From contig NZ_JAGDEL010000019.1 of NCBI RefSeq assembly GCF_017497975.1, forward strand, positions 62,001 to 126,000: a DNA stretch of 64,000 bases. The letters run 5' to 3'. Source of the stretch: Metabacillus bambusae. GTDB lineage: Bacteria; Bacillota; Bacilli; Bacillales; Bacillaceae. The notes beneath the pieces were generated by a model. It saw only the letters and a program-made list of their open reading frames with translations, made no database searches and was not told the origin of the DNA. Of the stretch, positions 1 through 9,767 are shown piece after piece; the stretch's first letter is position 1, and every line of letters begins with the position of its first letter. The translations under genes and the position numbers were made by a program.

Positions 1-233
1 GATAAAATTGTTGTTGAAATAGAAATTTTTGCTGAATTGATTAAGGCTGGTACAATATCAACCGTGGTTAATAGATTTTTAAAGTTTTCTACAAGATGAG
101 TACCAGGTATTATCCTTCCCTGTGTTACATCAACTGATTTATTTGTTGCTGAAACTACCATCCATAAAAACGGAAAGATTGACACAATACTCGCAATAAT
201 TAATACACCATAACCGAATAATCTTTTAAGCAT
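1..233 (-). CDS. Carbohydrate ABC transporter permease (MalG/AraQ type), partial
   Basis: This is the N-terminal part of the second inner-membrane permease of a sugar importer; the rest lies beyond the window edge. About 77 residues are visible, beginning MLKRLFGYGVLIIASIVSIF, with one clear N-terminal membrane helix followed by a periplasmic-type loop. That is the usual start of MalG-type permeases. Its ATG (233-231) overlaps the end of the upstream permease gene by 8 bases, which implies translational coupling. The family assignment rests on the short visible sequence and on the gene order binding protein, permease, permease. Confidence 0.8.
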   Translation of the reverse strand, partial: MLKRLFGYGVLIIASIVSIFPFLWMVVSATNKSVDVTQGRIIPGTHLVENFKNLLTTVDIVPALINSAKISISTTIL

Positions 234-1149
234 TTCGCTCACCTGCCACTTTGAACTGAATAATTGAGAAGATCACAATCATAATAACAATTGCATACGA
301 TACGGTTGCTGCATACCCAAAGTCTGGGGTGTATTTAAATGAAAGATTATAAATATATTGAGAAATTGTCATAGTAGAATTACCAGGACCACCTTTTGTA
401 ATATTCATAACCTCATCAAACAACTGTAGCGTTCCAATTGTAGAAGTAATCGACGTAAAAAGAATAATAGGCTTTAACATTGGAATCGTAATCTTAAAAA
501 ATTGTTGTATGGATGATGCTCCATCAATTTTTGCTGCTTCATAAATTGAATGATCAATATTTTGAAGTGAGGATAAATAGAAGATCATATTATATCCAGT
601 CCAGCGCCATGTAATTGCGATAACAATTGTAATCTTTGCCCAGAACGGATCTGTTAACCATTGAATCGGTTCAGCAATTAATGAAAGCTTCATTAACATC
701 ATATTGATAATTCCATCTACACCGAATAAATATTTAAAAATAACTGAATAGGCTACAAGTGATGTAACACATGGTAAGAAGATTGCCGTACGGAAAAATC
801 CTTTAAACTTTAAACGTTTGTCATTTAATAAAACTGATAAAAATAAGGCTAATAAAATCATAACTGGCACTTGGATCAATAAATAAATAACCGTGTTCTT
901 AACTGCAGTTATAAAAGTAGGGTCTTTAAATAATCGAGCGTAATTATCTAATCCTGTAAACGTTAAATTCGTACCTGTACCTGATTGGAAAGACATGATT
1001 AAAGCCTGAACCATTGGATAAAAGTAGAATAAGCAGATTAATACAGAAGCTATTGTGATAAAGGACCAACCGATGATTGTCGTTTTATTTAAAGGTTTCC
1101 TTTTCGAATAAGAAACAGAAGTGTTTGCGTTTGATTTTGCTGATAACAT
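226..1149 (-). CDS. Carbohydrate ABC transporter permease (MalF/UgpA type)
   Basis: This 307-residue integral membrane protein forms half of the translocation channel of a carbohydrate ABC importer. It has about six hydrophobic segments, starting near residue 28. The cytoplasmic loop reads EAAKIDGASSIQQFFKITIP (about residues 205-224), the EAA motif that contacts the ATPase. Length is typical. AAGGAGT precedes the ATG by about ten bases. It lies downstream of the binding-protein gene, beyond a long hairpin, and overlaps the next permease. No ATPase gene is present; such systems often share an MsmX-like ATPase encoded elsewhere (family knowledge). Confidence 0.93.
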   Translation of the reverse strand: MLSAKSNANTSVSYSKRKPLNKTTIIGWSFITIASVLICLFYFYPMVQALIMSFQSGTGTNLTFTGLDNYARLFKDPTFITAVKNTVIYLLIQVPVMILLALFLSVLLNDKRLKFKGFFRTAIFLPCVTSLVAYSVIFKYLFGVDGIINMMLMKLSLIAEPIQWLTDPFWAKITIVIAITWRWTGYNMIFYLSSLQNIDHSIYEAAKIDGASSIQQFFKITIPMLKPIILFTSITSTIGTLQLFDEVMNITKGGPGNSTMTISQYIYNLSFKYTPDFGYAATVSYAIVIMIVIFSIIQFKVAGERNA

Positions 1150-1185
1150 ATTATGTCAACTCCTTAACTTGTCAAAATAAGATAG

Positions 1186-1257
1186 AAGCCTTGAAATCTC
1201 GACTCTGCTTCTCATAAGTTATCCTTATTAACAGAAGCAGATGAGGTTTCAAGGCTT
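1186..1257 (-). terminator. Long hairpin between binding-protein and permease genes
   Basis: Arms AAGCCTTGAAA and TTTCAAGGCTT enclose a second stem, CTGCTTCT with AGAAGCAG. In the gene direction it is not followed by a strong U run. It is therefore more likely a partial terminator or mRNA-stabilising hairpin, which would raise the binding protein relative to the permeases. Confidence 0.6.
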
Positions 1258-1303
1258 AGCTTCTCACACTAAGAAAGCTTGAGAAGAATAGTAGGAAAGG
1301 TAA

Positions 1304-2596
1304 TTATTGAAGCTGTGCTTCTGCTTGTTGTTGAGCATCTTCTAGCACTTGATCAAGATCCTTACCGTTAAGGTAGTTTTGCATTTCAACAATTAAAATG
1401 TCATCAATTGCGTATGTGTGTAGTCCATAATTGACTTGTGGGATTTCTTCCACCCATTGTGAAAAATCAGAGATAATTGGTTGCCCTGCAAAGAATTCAT
1501 CCTCTGCTTTGTATGCTTCCCCAGTTGTTGCAGGAATGTACGTTCCGATTGCCCCAACTTCTGTTACTAAATCTTGATAAAAATCAACATTTGAACCAAA
1601 CGTTTTTGCTAAGAAATCTGTTGCTTCTTCTTTTCCATCTACATCAAGAACATACCATGAGCTTCCACCTAGGTTAGATGCATTCACTGAACTCTCTACA
1701 TCTGGAAGTTTTGGCTGTGGCACAACTGCCCATTTACCTGATTGAGATGCTTCAGCTTTAATAGAAGGTGTAATCCAGTTTCCAGTTGGTACTGATGCTA
1801 CTTCCCCGCTATTGAATGCTGCTAAGAATTGACTCCAATCAGAGTTTGGTTTTACGATATCAGCGTCCAACAATGCTTTATATGTTTCAAAAGACTTCTT
1901 AAGTGCTTCATTTCCAGCAATAAATGGTGTTACACCATCTTCTTTTAAATACCAAGAACCACTAGATTGCAACATCATACGAATTAGACCTTGGTCATTT
2001 GGATCAAGTGTTATCATTTGCTTTCCAGTTGCTTCTTTTACTTTTTTACCAATTTCAATATATTGATTCCAATCAATACCTTTTAAATCATCAACAGTAT
2101 AGCCTGCTTCTTCTAAATAATCCGTTCTTACGTATAAACCAGTTACACCTGTATCAAATGGTAAACCATAGTTTTTACCGTCTAAGCTAGTTGGTGCAAT
2201 TTTATATGATGCAAAATCTTCCGCTTTGAAAGATCCAGTAATTTCGTGGAAAGAATCTGGATATGCTTGAAGGAAGCTTTGTGCACGATAGTCTTCAATC
2301 AACACGATGTTTGGTAATCCCTTTGTCGTACCAGAGCTTAAGCTTGTATTTAATTTTTGAATAATATCAGCTTGCGCATTATCTACAATTTTGATTTCTA
2401 CATCAGGATTTTCTTTTTGATAATACTCTTTTGCTATTTCCATTGCTTTAATATTAAAGTTTGGATCCCATGCCCAAATTGTAATTTCTTTTGCACCCGA
2501 TGATTCATTTGAATCTGATTCTGTCTCTTGAGACCCAGGAGAGCATGCTGCCAAAATCATCATGCAAGCCATCATGAGTACGAGTAGCTTTTTCAT
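1304..2596 (-). CDS. Extracellular sugar-binding lipoprotein of an ABC importer
   Basis: This 430-residue family 1 solute-binding protein captures a carbohydrate outside the cell and delivers it to the two permeases. The N-terminus is a lipoprotein signal with lipobox LAAC (Cys18), followed by a Ser/Glu-rich linker. The mature part has the two-lobed binding-protein pattern (EITIWAWDPN near the start; LPFDTGVTGLYVRTDYLEEA mid-protein). GGGGGT lies just upstream of the ATG. A cre-like site lies in the upstream gap. The ligand cannot be read from sequence; oligosaccharide is likely, given the YesM/YesN neighbours. Confidence 0.93.
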   Translation of the reverse strand: MKKLLVLMMACMMILAACSPGSQETESDSNESSGAKEITIWAWDPNFNIKAMEIAKEYYQKENPDVEIKIVDNAQADIIQKLNTSLSSGTTKGLPNIVLIEDYRAQSFLQAYPDSFHEITGSFKAEDFASYKIAPTSLDGKNYGLPFDTGVTGLYVRTDYLEEAGYTVDDLKGIDWNQYIEIGKKVKEATGKQMITLDPNDQGLIRMMLQSSGSWYLKEDGVTPFIAGNEALKKSFETYKALLDADIVKPNSDWSQFLAAFNSGEVASVPTGNWITPSIKAEASQSGKWAVVPQPKLPDVESSVNASNLGGSSWYVLDVDGKEEATDFLAKTFGSNVDFYQDLVTEVGAIGTYIPATTGEAYKAEDEFFAGQPIISDFSQWVEEIPQVNYGLHTYAIDDILIVEMQNYLNGKDLDQVLEDAQQQAEAQLQ

Positions 2597-2621
2597 AAAA
2601 ATACCCCCATATTTGTGTTTT

Positions 2622-2635
2622 CGTAAGCGCTATCA
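2622..2635 (-). promoter_or_regulatory. cre-like site (catabolite repression)
   Basis: On the minus strand the site reads TGATAGCGCTTACG, 13 of 14 positions of the CcpA consensus TGWNANCGNTNWCA. It lies about 30 bases upstream of the sugar-binding protein start. This implies glucose repression of the transporter; it is inferred from the match only. Confidence 0.6.
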
Positions 2636-2772
2636 CCCTTACAACTACAATATTAGCACCTATGTTTCGTTTTTCTTTAGGACAATATTTTCATAAACTT
2701 GTGATTTTTTTATAGGATGTATCCGTTTACAATTAATTATGCTTGTATTTTTTTTAGATACTTGTATTTTTT

Positions 2773-4542
2773 TTATTTTTCGGAGATCGGCAGTGTAACC
2801 TTCACCCTTGTTCCCTCTCCTAATTCACTTGAAATGGATACACCATATTGGTTACCATACAAAATTTGAATTCTCTCATTTACATTTCTTACACCGATCC
2901 CAGTAAAATGCTGTTTCTTACTCTTCGTTTTCGGGAGTTTATTAGATGAAATCTCCATTCCATCTCCATTATCCATGACCTCGCAAATCAAAGTGCCCTT
3001 TTCTTGCCAAACCATTACATTGATAAAGCCTGATGTTTTGATGTTAAATCCATGGAAAAATGAATTTTCAATAAAAGGCTGTAAAATCAGCTTAGGAATT
3101 TGTTGGTCTACACAATCTGGTGAAAGTAAATAATTTACTTTAATTCTGTCTCCGTAGCGTTTTTGATTAATAAGAACGTAATCTTTTAAGTTATTTATTT
3201 CTTGCTCAACAGAAATGGTTTCACTTCCATTTCCAATCGTATTTTGAAGTAATGAAATCAAGGAATTGATCGTTTCCTCAGCTTCCCCTTTTCCACCTTG
3301 CTGAATCATAAACTTAATGGAAGTAAGTGTATTATAGAGAAAATGCGGATTAATTTGCTGTTGCAAAGCCGCTAATTCTGCATTGCGTTTCTGCTTTTGG
3401 AAAAGAACGAGTTTCTCCAAGTAATCCTGAAGTTCATCCAGCATTGAATTAAACGCCTGACCAATTTGCCTTGTTTCATAAGTACCACTTACCGAAACAT
3501 ACTGATCAAAGTCAAATTTCGAAGCATCTGAAATTTGCTTTACTAGTGTTGATAATGAATTTGTCATTCTTCTCGATATAAGAAAAACAATAATAAGGGC
3601 GATAGCTACTATGCAAATACAAATCAGCACAATTTGCTTTTTATTAATCAAATTACCAATTGCTGTTTTTTTATCAATTAAATTAAATAAATACATATCA
3701 AAAGAAGGAATATATTCCATAAAGATGATTTGATCTGTTCCCATGAAATTTTCAATCATATAATCATTATTCTTTTGTTCATTTTCTTTTGCATAGTGCA
3801 AAAGATTATCAGCTTTATCTCCGATTAATTCTGTTTTATTACTTGACACAATAGTACCGGTTTTATCGAGAATAAAAACATCATTTCCTGTACTTGTGTA
3901 GCTGTTATAAAAATTCCTAATTTCACTTTCATGAATTGCGAAGTACATCATTCCGTAAATATTACCTGAAATCCTTTCCATTAAAGGTTTTGAAGCGACG
4001 ATAAATTGAGCATCATTAGCGCTATTTATATTTTCGTTACGCTGATCATATTGATAGATCAACCTCTTTGAATTTTTTAACGAATTTTCAGTCATAATAT
4101 GCCTCTGCAATTCTTCATCAGTAATAGGCCAATAAGATCGGTTTGTCGCATAGCTCATTTGATTCATACCAGTTACAATGATTTCAGTTTCATAAGCATT
4201 CACATTTGATTTCGTTCGTTTCATCTGCTCACTCATTTGATAATAAGCTCGCATTTGTTGGGCATTCGATTGCTCCTCCGTCATAATTCTTCTTATCGTT
4301 CCACTTTGTAAGATGTTGTTTGATGCAAGAACAATCGAGTAATTATAGGATTCAAAACTATCTTTAACTTGATTCATTACTTTTGCATTTGTAATACTAA
4401 ACTTATCAATAAAAAACTGCTCAGACATACGAAACGTTGTCCAAGTAATAATGATTGAAACCGTAATAATACTGATTACACTAATTAAAAACATAATGAC
4501 AAACAATCCGTTATGCTTAAAATGATTTTGGAAAAATTTCAT
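2773..4542 (-). CDS. YesM-family sensor histidine kinase
   Basis: This 589-residue membrane kinase presumably senses an extracytoplasmic carbohydrate signal and phosphorylates the adjacent response regulator. Two membrane helices (about 13-36 and 303-323) bracket a large extracellular dCache-like domain. A HAMP-like linker (about 324-378) follows. The His-kinase box QQQINPHFLYNTL has His400, and the ATPase domain has N-box LQPFIENSFFHG (about 488-499) and DNGDGM (524-529). The gene starts 11 bases after the regulator gene ends and precedes the binding-protein gene. Confidence 0.93.
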   Translation of the reverse strand: MKFFQNHFKHNGLFVIMFLISVISIITVSIIITWTTFRMSEQFFIDKFSITNAKVMNQVKDSFESYNYSIVLASNNILQSGTIRRIMTEEQSNAQQMRAYYQMSEQMKRTKSNVNAYETEIIVTGMNQMSYATNRSYWPITDEELQRHIMTENSLKNSKRLIYQYDQRNENINSANDAQFIVASKPLMERISGNIYGMMYFAIHESEIRNFYNSYTSTGNDVFILDKTGTIVSSNKTELIGDKADNLLHYAKENEQKNNDYMIENFMGTDQIIFMEYIPSFDMYLFNLIDKKTAIGNLINKKQIVLICICIVAIALIIVFLISRRMTNSLSTLVKQISDASKFDFDQYVSVSGTYETRQIGQAFNSMLDELQDYLEKLVLFQKQKRNAELAALQQQINPHFLYNTLTSIKFMIQQGGKGEAEETINSLISLLQNTIGNGSETISVEQEINNLKDYVLINQKRYGDRIKVNYLLSPDCVDQQIPKLILQPFIENSFFHGFNIKTSGFINVMVWQEKGTLICEVMDNGDGMEISSNKLPKTKSKKQHFTGIGVRNVNERIQILYGNQYGVSISSELGEGTRVKVTLPISEK

Positions 4543-4553
4543 ACTGATTCACA

Positions 4554-6110
4554 TCACTTATTCAATTTTTGATTTCTTCGATATTGACTCGGTGATAAAC
4601 CTCTTTGCTTTTTAAATACCTTGCAAAAATAACTATGATCGGAATACCCAACATGTCCACTAATCTCTGAAATCGGAATAGAGCTATTAATTAACAACTT
4701 CGCCGCTTCTTCAATACGAATTCTATTTAAATACTCATTAAAGCCTTCTTTGTTATGTGTCGCAAAATAACTTGACAAATAGGAAGGGTTAAAATGAAAA
4801 TGATTTGCCACACCAGTTAAGCTCAACGGCTCTGTATAATTTTCTTCAATATAATCAAGAATTTGTTGAAGATTTGAATGTCCTGTTTGATTTTTCCTTG
4901 ATAAAATAATTTCTTTCGCCTTTTCTACAAATCGATGCAACTGTTCAACAACACTCGCTGCCGTTTTGGCTTCATCAATTGAATTAAAAAAACTGAACTT
5001 TTCATTTTCTAAATTCTTCACATCATACTCCAAATTATTTAACAAAATTGAAATATTGAAAATGATGTTACCAAAAAACGCTTTATATTCAAAAATATCC
5101 GTCGTAAATGCTGCTGATAATTCTGTTACATGTTCCTCCAAATAGTCAAATGCAGAATCAAAACGCTCATGCTTAAAATCATTTGTAAACTTATCCAAAT
5201 TAAAAGAAGTGATTTTCGGACCTTCTTTTGCTAAGTCTTCCTCAACTATAATTTTAGTTTCAGGAAAATAAAATCGATATTGAAGCATTTTCTTGATCAC
5301 GTCATTGTACTTAATCCCAATTTGTGAAAATCTTTCAAACGTATCACAAATAAGCACAGAAAGTTGGGAGTCTAACTCTAATAGTTTAGCAGCTAATCCC
5401 TGCATTTCTTTTAGTTCATCTTCTTGCCCATTGACAAGAAAAACACTTACATTTTCATCTGTTGTGAATTCCTGTAATTTTATTTTCTTTAATTGAGTAT
5501 CTAACAATTCTTCAAATCGATGAATAATCAAATCCATGTTTATAGCATCCGTATCTTTAAGGAGTCTTGTATCAGCAGCTACTAAGCAAAAACGTTCATA
5601 AGGAAAAGTCTCTGCCATTAATTTTTCATCATATTGAGTGTCATAACCTGATACAAACTTTTCGATCATATGTCCAATGTTAATGGCAACATTGGTATCT
5701 CCATTTGCTGCTTGTAGTGACGGAATTCTACTTGCTGCAGTTTTTAGCACATTAAGTAATGTATCAGCATCAAGCTTAGGCTTTAAAATATAATCAACTG
5801 CCCCGCTTTGAAAAGTCGATCTCACATATTCAAATTCCCCGAAGCTACTTAATATGATGATCTCAATATGTGGGTACTTACTTTTCACAATCCGAGTTAA
5901 TTCTTCCCCGTCCATAATCGGCATGACAATATCCGTTAAGATAATATGAGGCTTTGTTAACTCAATTAACTCAAGAGCCTCCTGACCATTTGATGCTTCC
6001 CCAACGATTTGAAAGCCTTTCTGCTCCCATTCCACATAATGCTTAATCCCTTGTCTTATTAATTGCTCATCATCAACAATGACGATTCTACAACCCTCAC
6101 CAGATTTCAA
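4554..6110 (-). CDS. YesN-family response regulator with AraC DNA-binding domain
   Basis: This transcriptional activator is paired with the YesM-type kinase and probably drives the adjacent sugar importer. The receiver domain (about residues 5-120) has the acidic pair VDDE and phospho-acceptor Asp in LTDIVMP. A middle region has no recognisable motif. The C-terminal AraC domain (last 100 residues) carries both helix-turn-helix units, ending FKKQRGLSPSQYRR. I chose the TTG at 6110, which has GGGGGGA seven bases upstream and gives 518 residues. The ATG at 6128 has no ribosome site. It is the first gene of the cluster. Confidence 0.92.
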   Translation of the reverse strand: MKSGEGCRIVIVDDEQLIRQGIKHYVEWEQKGFQIVGEASNGQEALELIELTKPHIILTDIVMPIMDGEELTRIVKSKYPHIEIIILSSFGEFEYVRSTFQSGAVDYILKPKLDADTLLNVLKTAASRIPSLQAANGDTNVAINIGHMIEKFVSGYDTQYDEKLMAETFPYERFCLVAADTRLLKDTDAINMDLIIHRFEELLDTQLKKIKLQEFTTDENVSVFLVNGQEDELKEMQGLAAKLLELDSQLSVLICDTFERFSQIGIKYNDVIKKMLQYRFYFPETKIIVEEDLAKEGPKITSFNLDKFTNDFKHERFDSAFDYLEEHVTELSAAFTTDIFEYKAFFGNIIFNISILLNNLEYDVKNLENEKFSFFNSIDEAKTAASVVEQLHRFVEKAKEIILSRKNQTGHSNLQQILDYIEENYTEPLSLTGVANHFHFNPSYLSSYFATHNKEGFNEYLNRIRIEEAAKLLINSSIPISEISGHVGYSDHSYFCKVFKKQRGLSPSQYRRNQKLNK

Positions 6111-6379
6111 AAAAATCCCCCCAGGCATTTTGAAGACTTAAATGTTAATCTCATTTTTTATCCTATTATACACTTGAATCATTCAATAACATAAGTTTGT
6201 CTTATTTACCATTTTTGATATAAGAACAAAAAACTCTTATAACAAAAGCAGATTATCCAGCCTTTAAATCTACAAACCATACAAAAATAGCCAGAGAACT
6301 TCGAATCATATTAGAGTCTATGGCTTTTATTAAAATAATTTGAAATTTAGGCAATTTGGATGATTTAGGAGGAATGATC

Positions 6380-7519
6380 ATGATGGATTTTGATACAAAT
6401 ATTGACCAATTCGCAACAATTAAAGTTATTGGTGTAGGTGGTGGGGGAAACAACGCTGTAAACCGTATGATCGAGGACGGTGTTGAAGGAGTAGAATTTA
6501 TTGCAGTTAATACAGATGCACAAGCTCTTAATCAATCAAAAGCAGAGATTAAGATGCAAATCGGTGCAGCATTAACTAGAGGTCTAGGTGCAGGGGCAAA
6601 TCCGGAAATTGGTAGAAAAGCTGTGGAAGAAAGCAAACAACAAATCGAAGAAGTGTTACAAGGGGCAGATATGGTTTTTGTTACTGCAGGAATGGGTGGT
6701 GGTACAGGCACAGGAGCAGCCCCAGCCGTTGCTGAAATCTCCCGTAATCTTGGAGCCCTGACCATTGGGGTTGTAACACGACCGTTCAAATTTGAAGGTT
6801 CCAAACGCGCTGCAAACGCCACAAAAGGAATTAACGAAATGAAGGAGTCCGTTGACACTCTAATTATTATTCCAAACGATCGCTTATTAGAGATTGTAGA
6901 TAAAAAAACACATATCCTTGATGCTTTCCGGGAAGCAGATAGCGTTCTTCGTCAAGGCGTTCAAGGAATTTCTGATTTAATTGCTATTCCAGGTTTAATT
7001 AACCTTGACTTTGCTGACGTGAAAACAGTTATGTCCCAAAAAGGAACTGCTTTAATGGGCATTGGTATTGCTTCAGGTGATAACCGCGCTGCTGATGCTG
7101 CCCAAAAAGCAATAAATAGTCCGTTGCTGGAAACCTCCATCAATGGAGCCAAGGGTGTGATCATGAACATAACCGGCGGTCGCAATTTAAGCCTTTTTGA
7201 AGTTCAGGAGGCAGCCGATATGGTTTCATCTGCTTCACACGAGGATTTAAATATGATTTTTGGCTCTGTCATCAACGATAATTTAAAAGATGAAATTATC
7301 GTAACTGTCATAGCAACTGGATTTACTGCAAAGGACTCAACAATAGTCCAAACATCTCAAAAGCCATTAACTGAAGCAATATCTAATCGCTCTCCAAAGG
7401 AACAACATATACAACCTGAGAAAATAGAACCTAGAGGGTCAATTCCTTCTTATGAACGATACTTTGAATCAGAAGAATCATTAGATATTCCAGCGTTCTT
7501 CCGCAAACGGAAAAATTGA
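6380..7519 (+). CDS. ftsZ: FtsZ cell-division GTPase, solitary copy
   Basis: This tubulin-like GTPase of 379 residues normally polymerises into the Z ring. The GTP-binding parts are intact: GGGGNN (20-25), tubulin signature GGGTGTG (106-112) and T7 loop NLDFAD (208-213), which supplies the catalytic Asp. The C-terminal partner-binding peptide is kept ([11 protein letters not shown], 369-379) after a short variable linker. AGGAGG lies seven bases before the ATG at 6380 (a second ATG follows at 6383); the upstream TTG in frame at 6356 lacks a ribosome site. No ftsA or other division gene is nearby, so this is probably a second copy. Some helix residues ([10 protein letters not shown]) differ from the Bacillus subtilis protein as I recall it. 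Confidence 0.95.
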   Translation: MMDFDTNIDQFATIKVIGVGGGGNNAVNRMIEDGVEGVEFIAVNTDAQALNQSKAEIKMQIGAALTRGLGAGANPEIGRKAVEESKQQIEEVLQGADMVFVTAGMGGGTGTGAAPAVAEISRNLGALTIGVVTRPFKFEGSKRAANATKGINEMKESVDTLIIIPNDRLLEIVDKKTHILDAFREADSVLRQGVQGISDLIAIPGLINLDFADVKTVMSQKGTALMGIGIASGDNRAADAAQKAINSPLLETSINGAKGVIMNITGGRNLSLFEVQEAADMVSSASHEDLNMIFGSVINDNLKDEIIVTVIATGFTAKDSTIVQTSQKPLTEAISNRSPKEQHIQPEKIEPRGSIPSYERYFESEESLDIPAFFRKRKN

Positions 7520-7575
7520 TGGTAAAAAACATACATTGACACATAAAAAAGCGCGGAGCTCAATTATACTGTTAA

Positions 7576-7710
7576 ACAAATAGCAGGTTTTATGATGGTC
7601 TTTATAATAGCAATCAAGTAGTAGGAATTGTAGATGAGAACTACGTATTCCAATTAAGAGAGCCCATTCATCCAGTTTTTTGCGGATTAATTTGTTGGAA
7701 AATGAATTAG
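7576..7710 (+). pseudogene. Possible fragment of an unrecognised gene
   Basis: This is a 44-codon open stretch with no ATG. Its translation looks protein-like, including VVGIVDENYVFQLREPIHPV and ending CGLICWKMN before TAG. It lies in the debris between ftsZ and the Tn3-type ends. I do not recognise the family. Confidence 0.3.
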
Positions 7711-7762
7711 ACCCTTAGGATCTTAGGAGATTTGTTTTAACTTCCAAATGGCATAACTAATT

Positions 7763-7822
7763 GGGGTTGCGTCAGGAAAATGCGGATTTACAACGCTAAG
7801 CAAATTTTCCTGACGCTACCCC
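7763..7822. mobile_element. Remnant of Tn3-family transposon ends
   Basis: Bases 7763-7800 are a 38-bp segment starting GGGGTTGCGTCAGG and ending ACGCTAAG, the layout of a Tn3-family terminal repeat and very like that of Tn1546 as I recall it. It is followed at once by the outer 22 bases of an opposite-facing end (7801-7822, ending GCTACCCC). The outer 19 bases of the two ends pair with one mismatch. The flanking pentamers TAATT and TTATT differ at one base, like a decayed target duplication. No transposase or resolvase remains, so this is a tiny end-to-end relic. It could also act as a hairpin. Confidence 0.6.
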
Positions 7823-7993
7823 TTATTAAATTAAATGGCCCTATTGCTGTTCTGCTGGGTGATAAGTATATGCATAGTTTTTAGTCTAGTAAGTATACAA
7901 CCTATTTTAGCGGATGGATTAATTGTTGCACTTGATGGAAAACGATAGAATCATGAAATTCACTTCAAATATTTTATAAATTAAAACAAGAAC

Positions 7994-8035
7994 GAGGAAA
8001 GAAGCCTTCAAATAGAGCTTTCTTACCTTCGTTTT
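7994..8035 (-). terminator. Weak hairpin downstream of the CocE-type hydrolase operon
   Basis: The complementary segments GAAAG-AAGC and GCTTTC lie just past the last gene of the leftward operon, with a short T stretch. The match is imperfect. The remainder of 7823-8058 holds no recognisable gene. Confidence 0.3.
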
Positions 8036-8058
8036 GCTTATAAATGATTCCTAAGGAA

Positions 8059-9717
8059 TTATCTAGAAACTATAGGTATTACAATTTTAGAGCCATATGC
8101 CCCACCAGTATAAATGGTCTGCTTTGCTATCTTCATTTTCTTTTGTAATGCCCATGAACTAGAGACGTTTGGATGGGCATGATATGCTGGAAAGTTCGAG
8201 GATGAAACATCAACTCTAATGCGTGATCCTTCTTTAATTGTCCATGTTATAGTCCACATTTCTATTTCTACATTTACAACTTCATTGATTCGATAATCAT
8301 AGGGTTTGGAGTCATTTTTTCGGTAGCGTAAACTAGCTATCCCATCTCTTATATTATAAGAGGTTCCATTTGGAAATACTTCCATAATTGTAACTGTAAA
8401 TGAAGTATCTTCAGCATCCGAACTTACATATAAGTTGGCTTTTATTTCACCAGCGATTCTAGTATCCTTACTAAAAGGATCAGAAACAAATGAAATAACA
8501 TCACTTCTCTCACCTATTACTCTCTGAACAACACTTGCAGGAGGTGAAGTATCTGGATCACCTGATAAATAAGCTAATAGTGCAGCCCCACCTTTAGTTG
8601 GCACAGGATCATTAGGATTGTAATGAAAGATTGTGTTTCGGTTTGCCTCTGATTTTTGAAGGGATAGTTCTCCATTAGAAGTGTCTGTTACTTCTAAATA
8701 ATAGGAGATAGAGTCTGTTGATTGAAGCCACCCTTTCCTTGTATTCCAAGAACCTTCCCGAATAATGTATGTTTGTACGGTTCCCTTTTTTCCATCATAT
8801 TTCTTTCCTTTTAAATGGTGATCAAACCAGTCTAATGCAGCTTTGAACTGCTGAGGGCCAAAAATATCGTGATTTGGATATTCTAAATCTCCTGCCACAT
8901 CCTCTGTATGTATCCAAGGACCGATGATAAAGGCGCTTCGTTCTTTTGTCTGTTCTGGAAGCTTTTTATAGCTTTGAATGGAAGCATCTAAATTATGGTC
9001 AAACCATCCTGCTATCATCATAATAGGGATATTTACTTTTCTAGGAATATCCCGTACCTCTGACCAAAAGCCTTTACTCCAATATGGTTCAGTAGGTTCT
9101 ACTTGAGAAACCCATTCTCTATACCAAGGTAGTTTTTCTCCAAACAATTTTACATCCATATCAATGTGAGGTTTAACTTTTAAAGCTTCTTGGTATAGGT
9201 TTTTATTTTGTAATATCGGCTCTTTTCCTGCGTTTCCGATTGCCCAAAGTGTATAAATATCGTGTCTAAACATACCATTCATGTAATTTTGGCGATATCG
9301 TTCTATTCCAGTTACGGAAATAAACATCGTTTTCACTTCTGGTGGTGGCTCATCTGCTAAACACCATTGTAAAACACCAGAATAGGAAGCACCATAAGTA
9401 GCTATATTGCCATTCATCCAAGTCTGTTTAACAATCCAATCTAACGTATCTAGTCCGTCATGTCGTTCATTTACAAATGGTTCCCATTCTCCTTCAGATT
9501 GACCTGTTCCTCTACATTCTTGAAATATAAAGATATAACCATACTCAGCCCATAATTCTGCTCTTTCCAACCAAATTTTTAACATCCCAGGATATGGAGA
9601 GCGACTAAAAACAACAGGCCATGGTCCATTACCAGAAGGAAATTGAACATATGTGGATAATCGAACACCATCTCTCATCGCTAGATGAAATTGCACTCTT
9701 TCACCAATTCCCCCCAT
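8059..9717 (-). CDS. CocE/NonD-family alpha/beta hydrolase
   Basis: This 552-residue hydrolase belongs to the X-Pro dipeptidyl-peptidase/cocaine-esterase family (peptidase S15 type), which cleaves esters or N-terminal peptides. The nucleophile motif is GASYSG (Ser111); AGWFDH probably supplies the acid and IGPWIHTED the His. The C-terminal beta-sandwich typical of the family follows (IRVDVSSSNFPAY). GAGGAGGTAAG precedes the ATG. It is the last gene of the operon and a close paralogue of the preceding gene (9768-11531). No signal peptide is visible, so it probably acts in the cytosol on a substrate brought in by the operon's importer. Confidence 0.9.
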   Translation of the reverse strand: MGGIGERVQFHLAMRDGVRLSTYVQFPSGNGPWPVVFSRSPYPGMLKIWLERAELWAEYGYIFIFQECRGTGQSEGEWEPFVNERHDGLDTLDWIVKQTWMNGNIATYGASYSGVLQWCLADEPPPEVKTMFISVTGIERYRQNYMNGMFRHDIYTLWAIGNAGKEPILQNKNLYQEALKVKPHIDMDVKLFGEKLPWYREWVSQVEPTEPYWSKGFWSEVRDIPRKVNIPIMMIAGWFDHNLDASIQSYKKLPEQTKERSAFIIGPWIHTEDVAGDLEYPNHDIFGPQQFKAALDWFDHHLKGKKYDGKKGTVQTYIIREGSWNTRKGWLQSTDSISYYLEVTDTSNGELSLQKSEANRNTIFHYNPNDPVPTKGGAALLAYLSGDPDTSPPASVVQRVIGERSDVISFVSDPFSKDTRIAGEIKANLYVSSDAEDTSFTVTIMEVFPNGTSYNIRDGIASLRYRKNDSKPYDYRINEVVNVEIEMWTITWTIKEGSRIRVDVSSSNFPAYHAHPNVSSSWALQKKMKIAKQTIYTGGAYGSKIVIPIVSR

Positions 9718-9767
9718 TTCTTACCTCCTCTAATGAACAGTTGATAAACTTAAACACCTCATTTATT

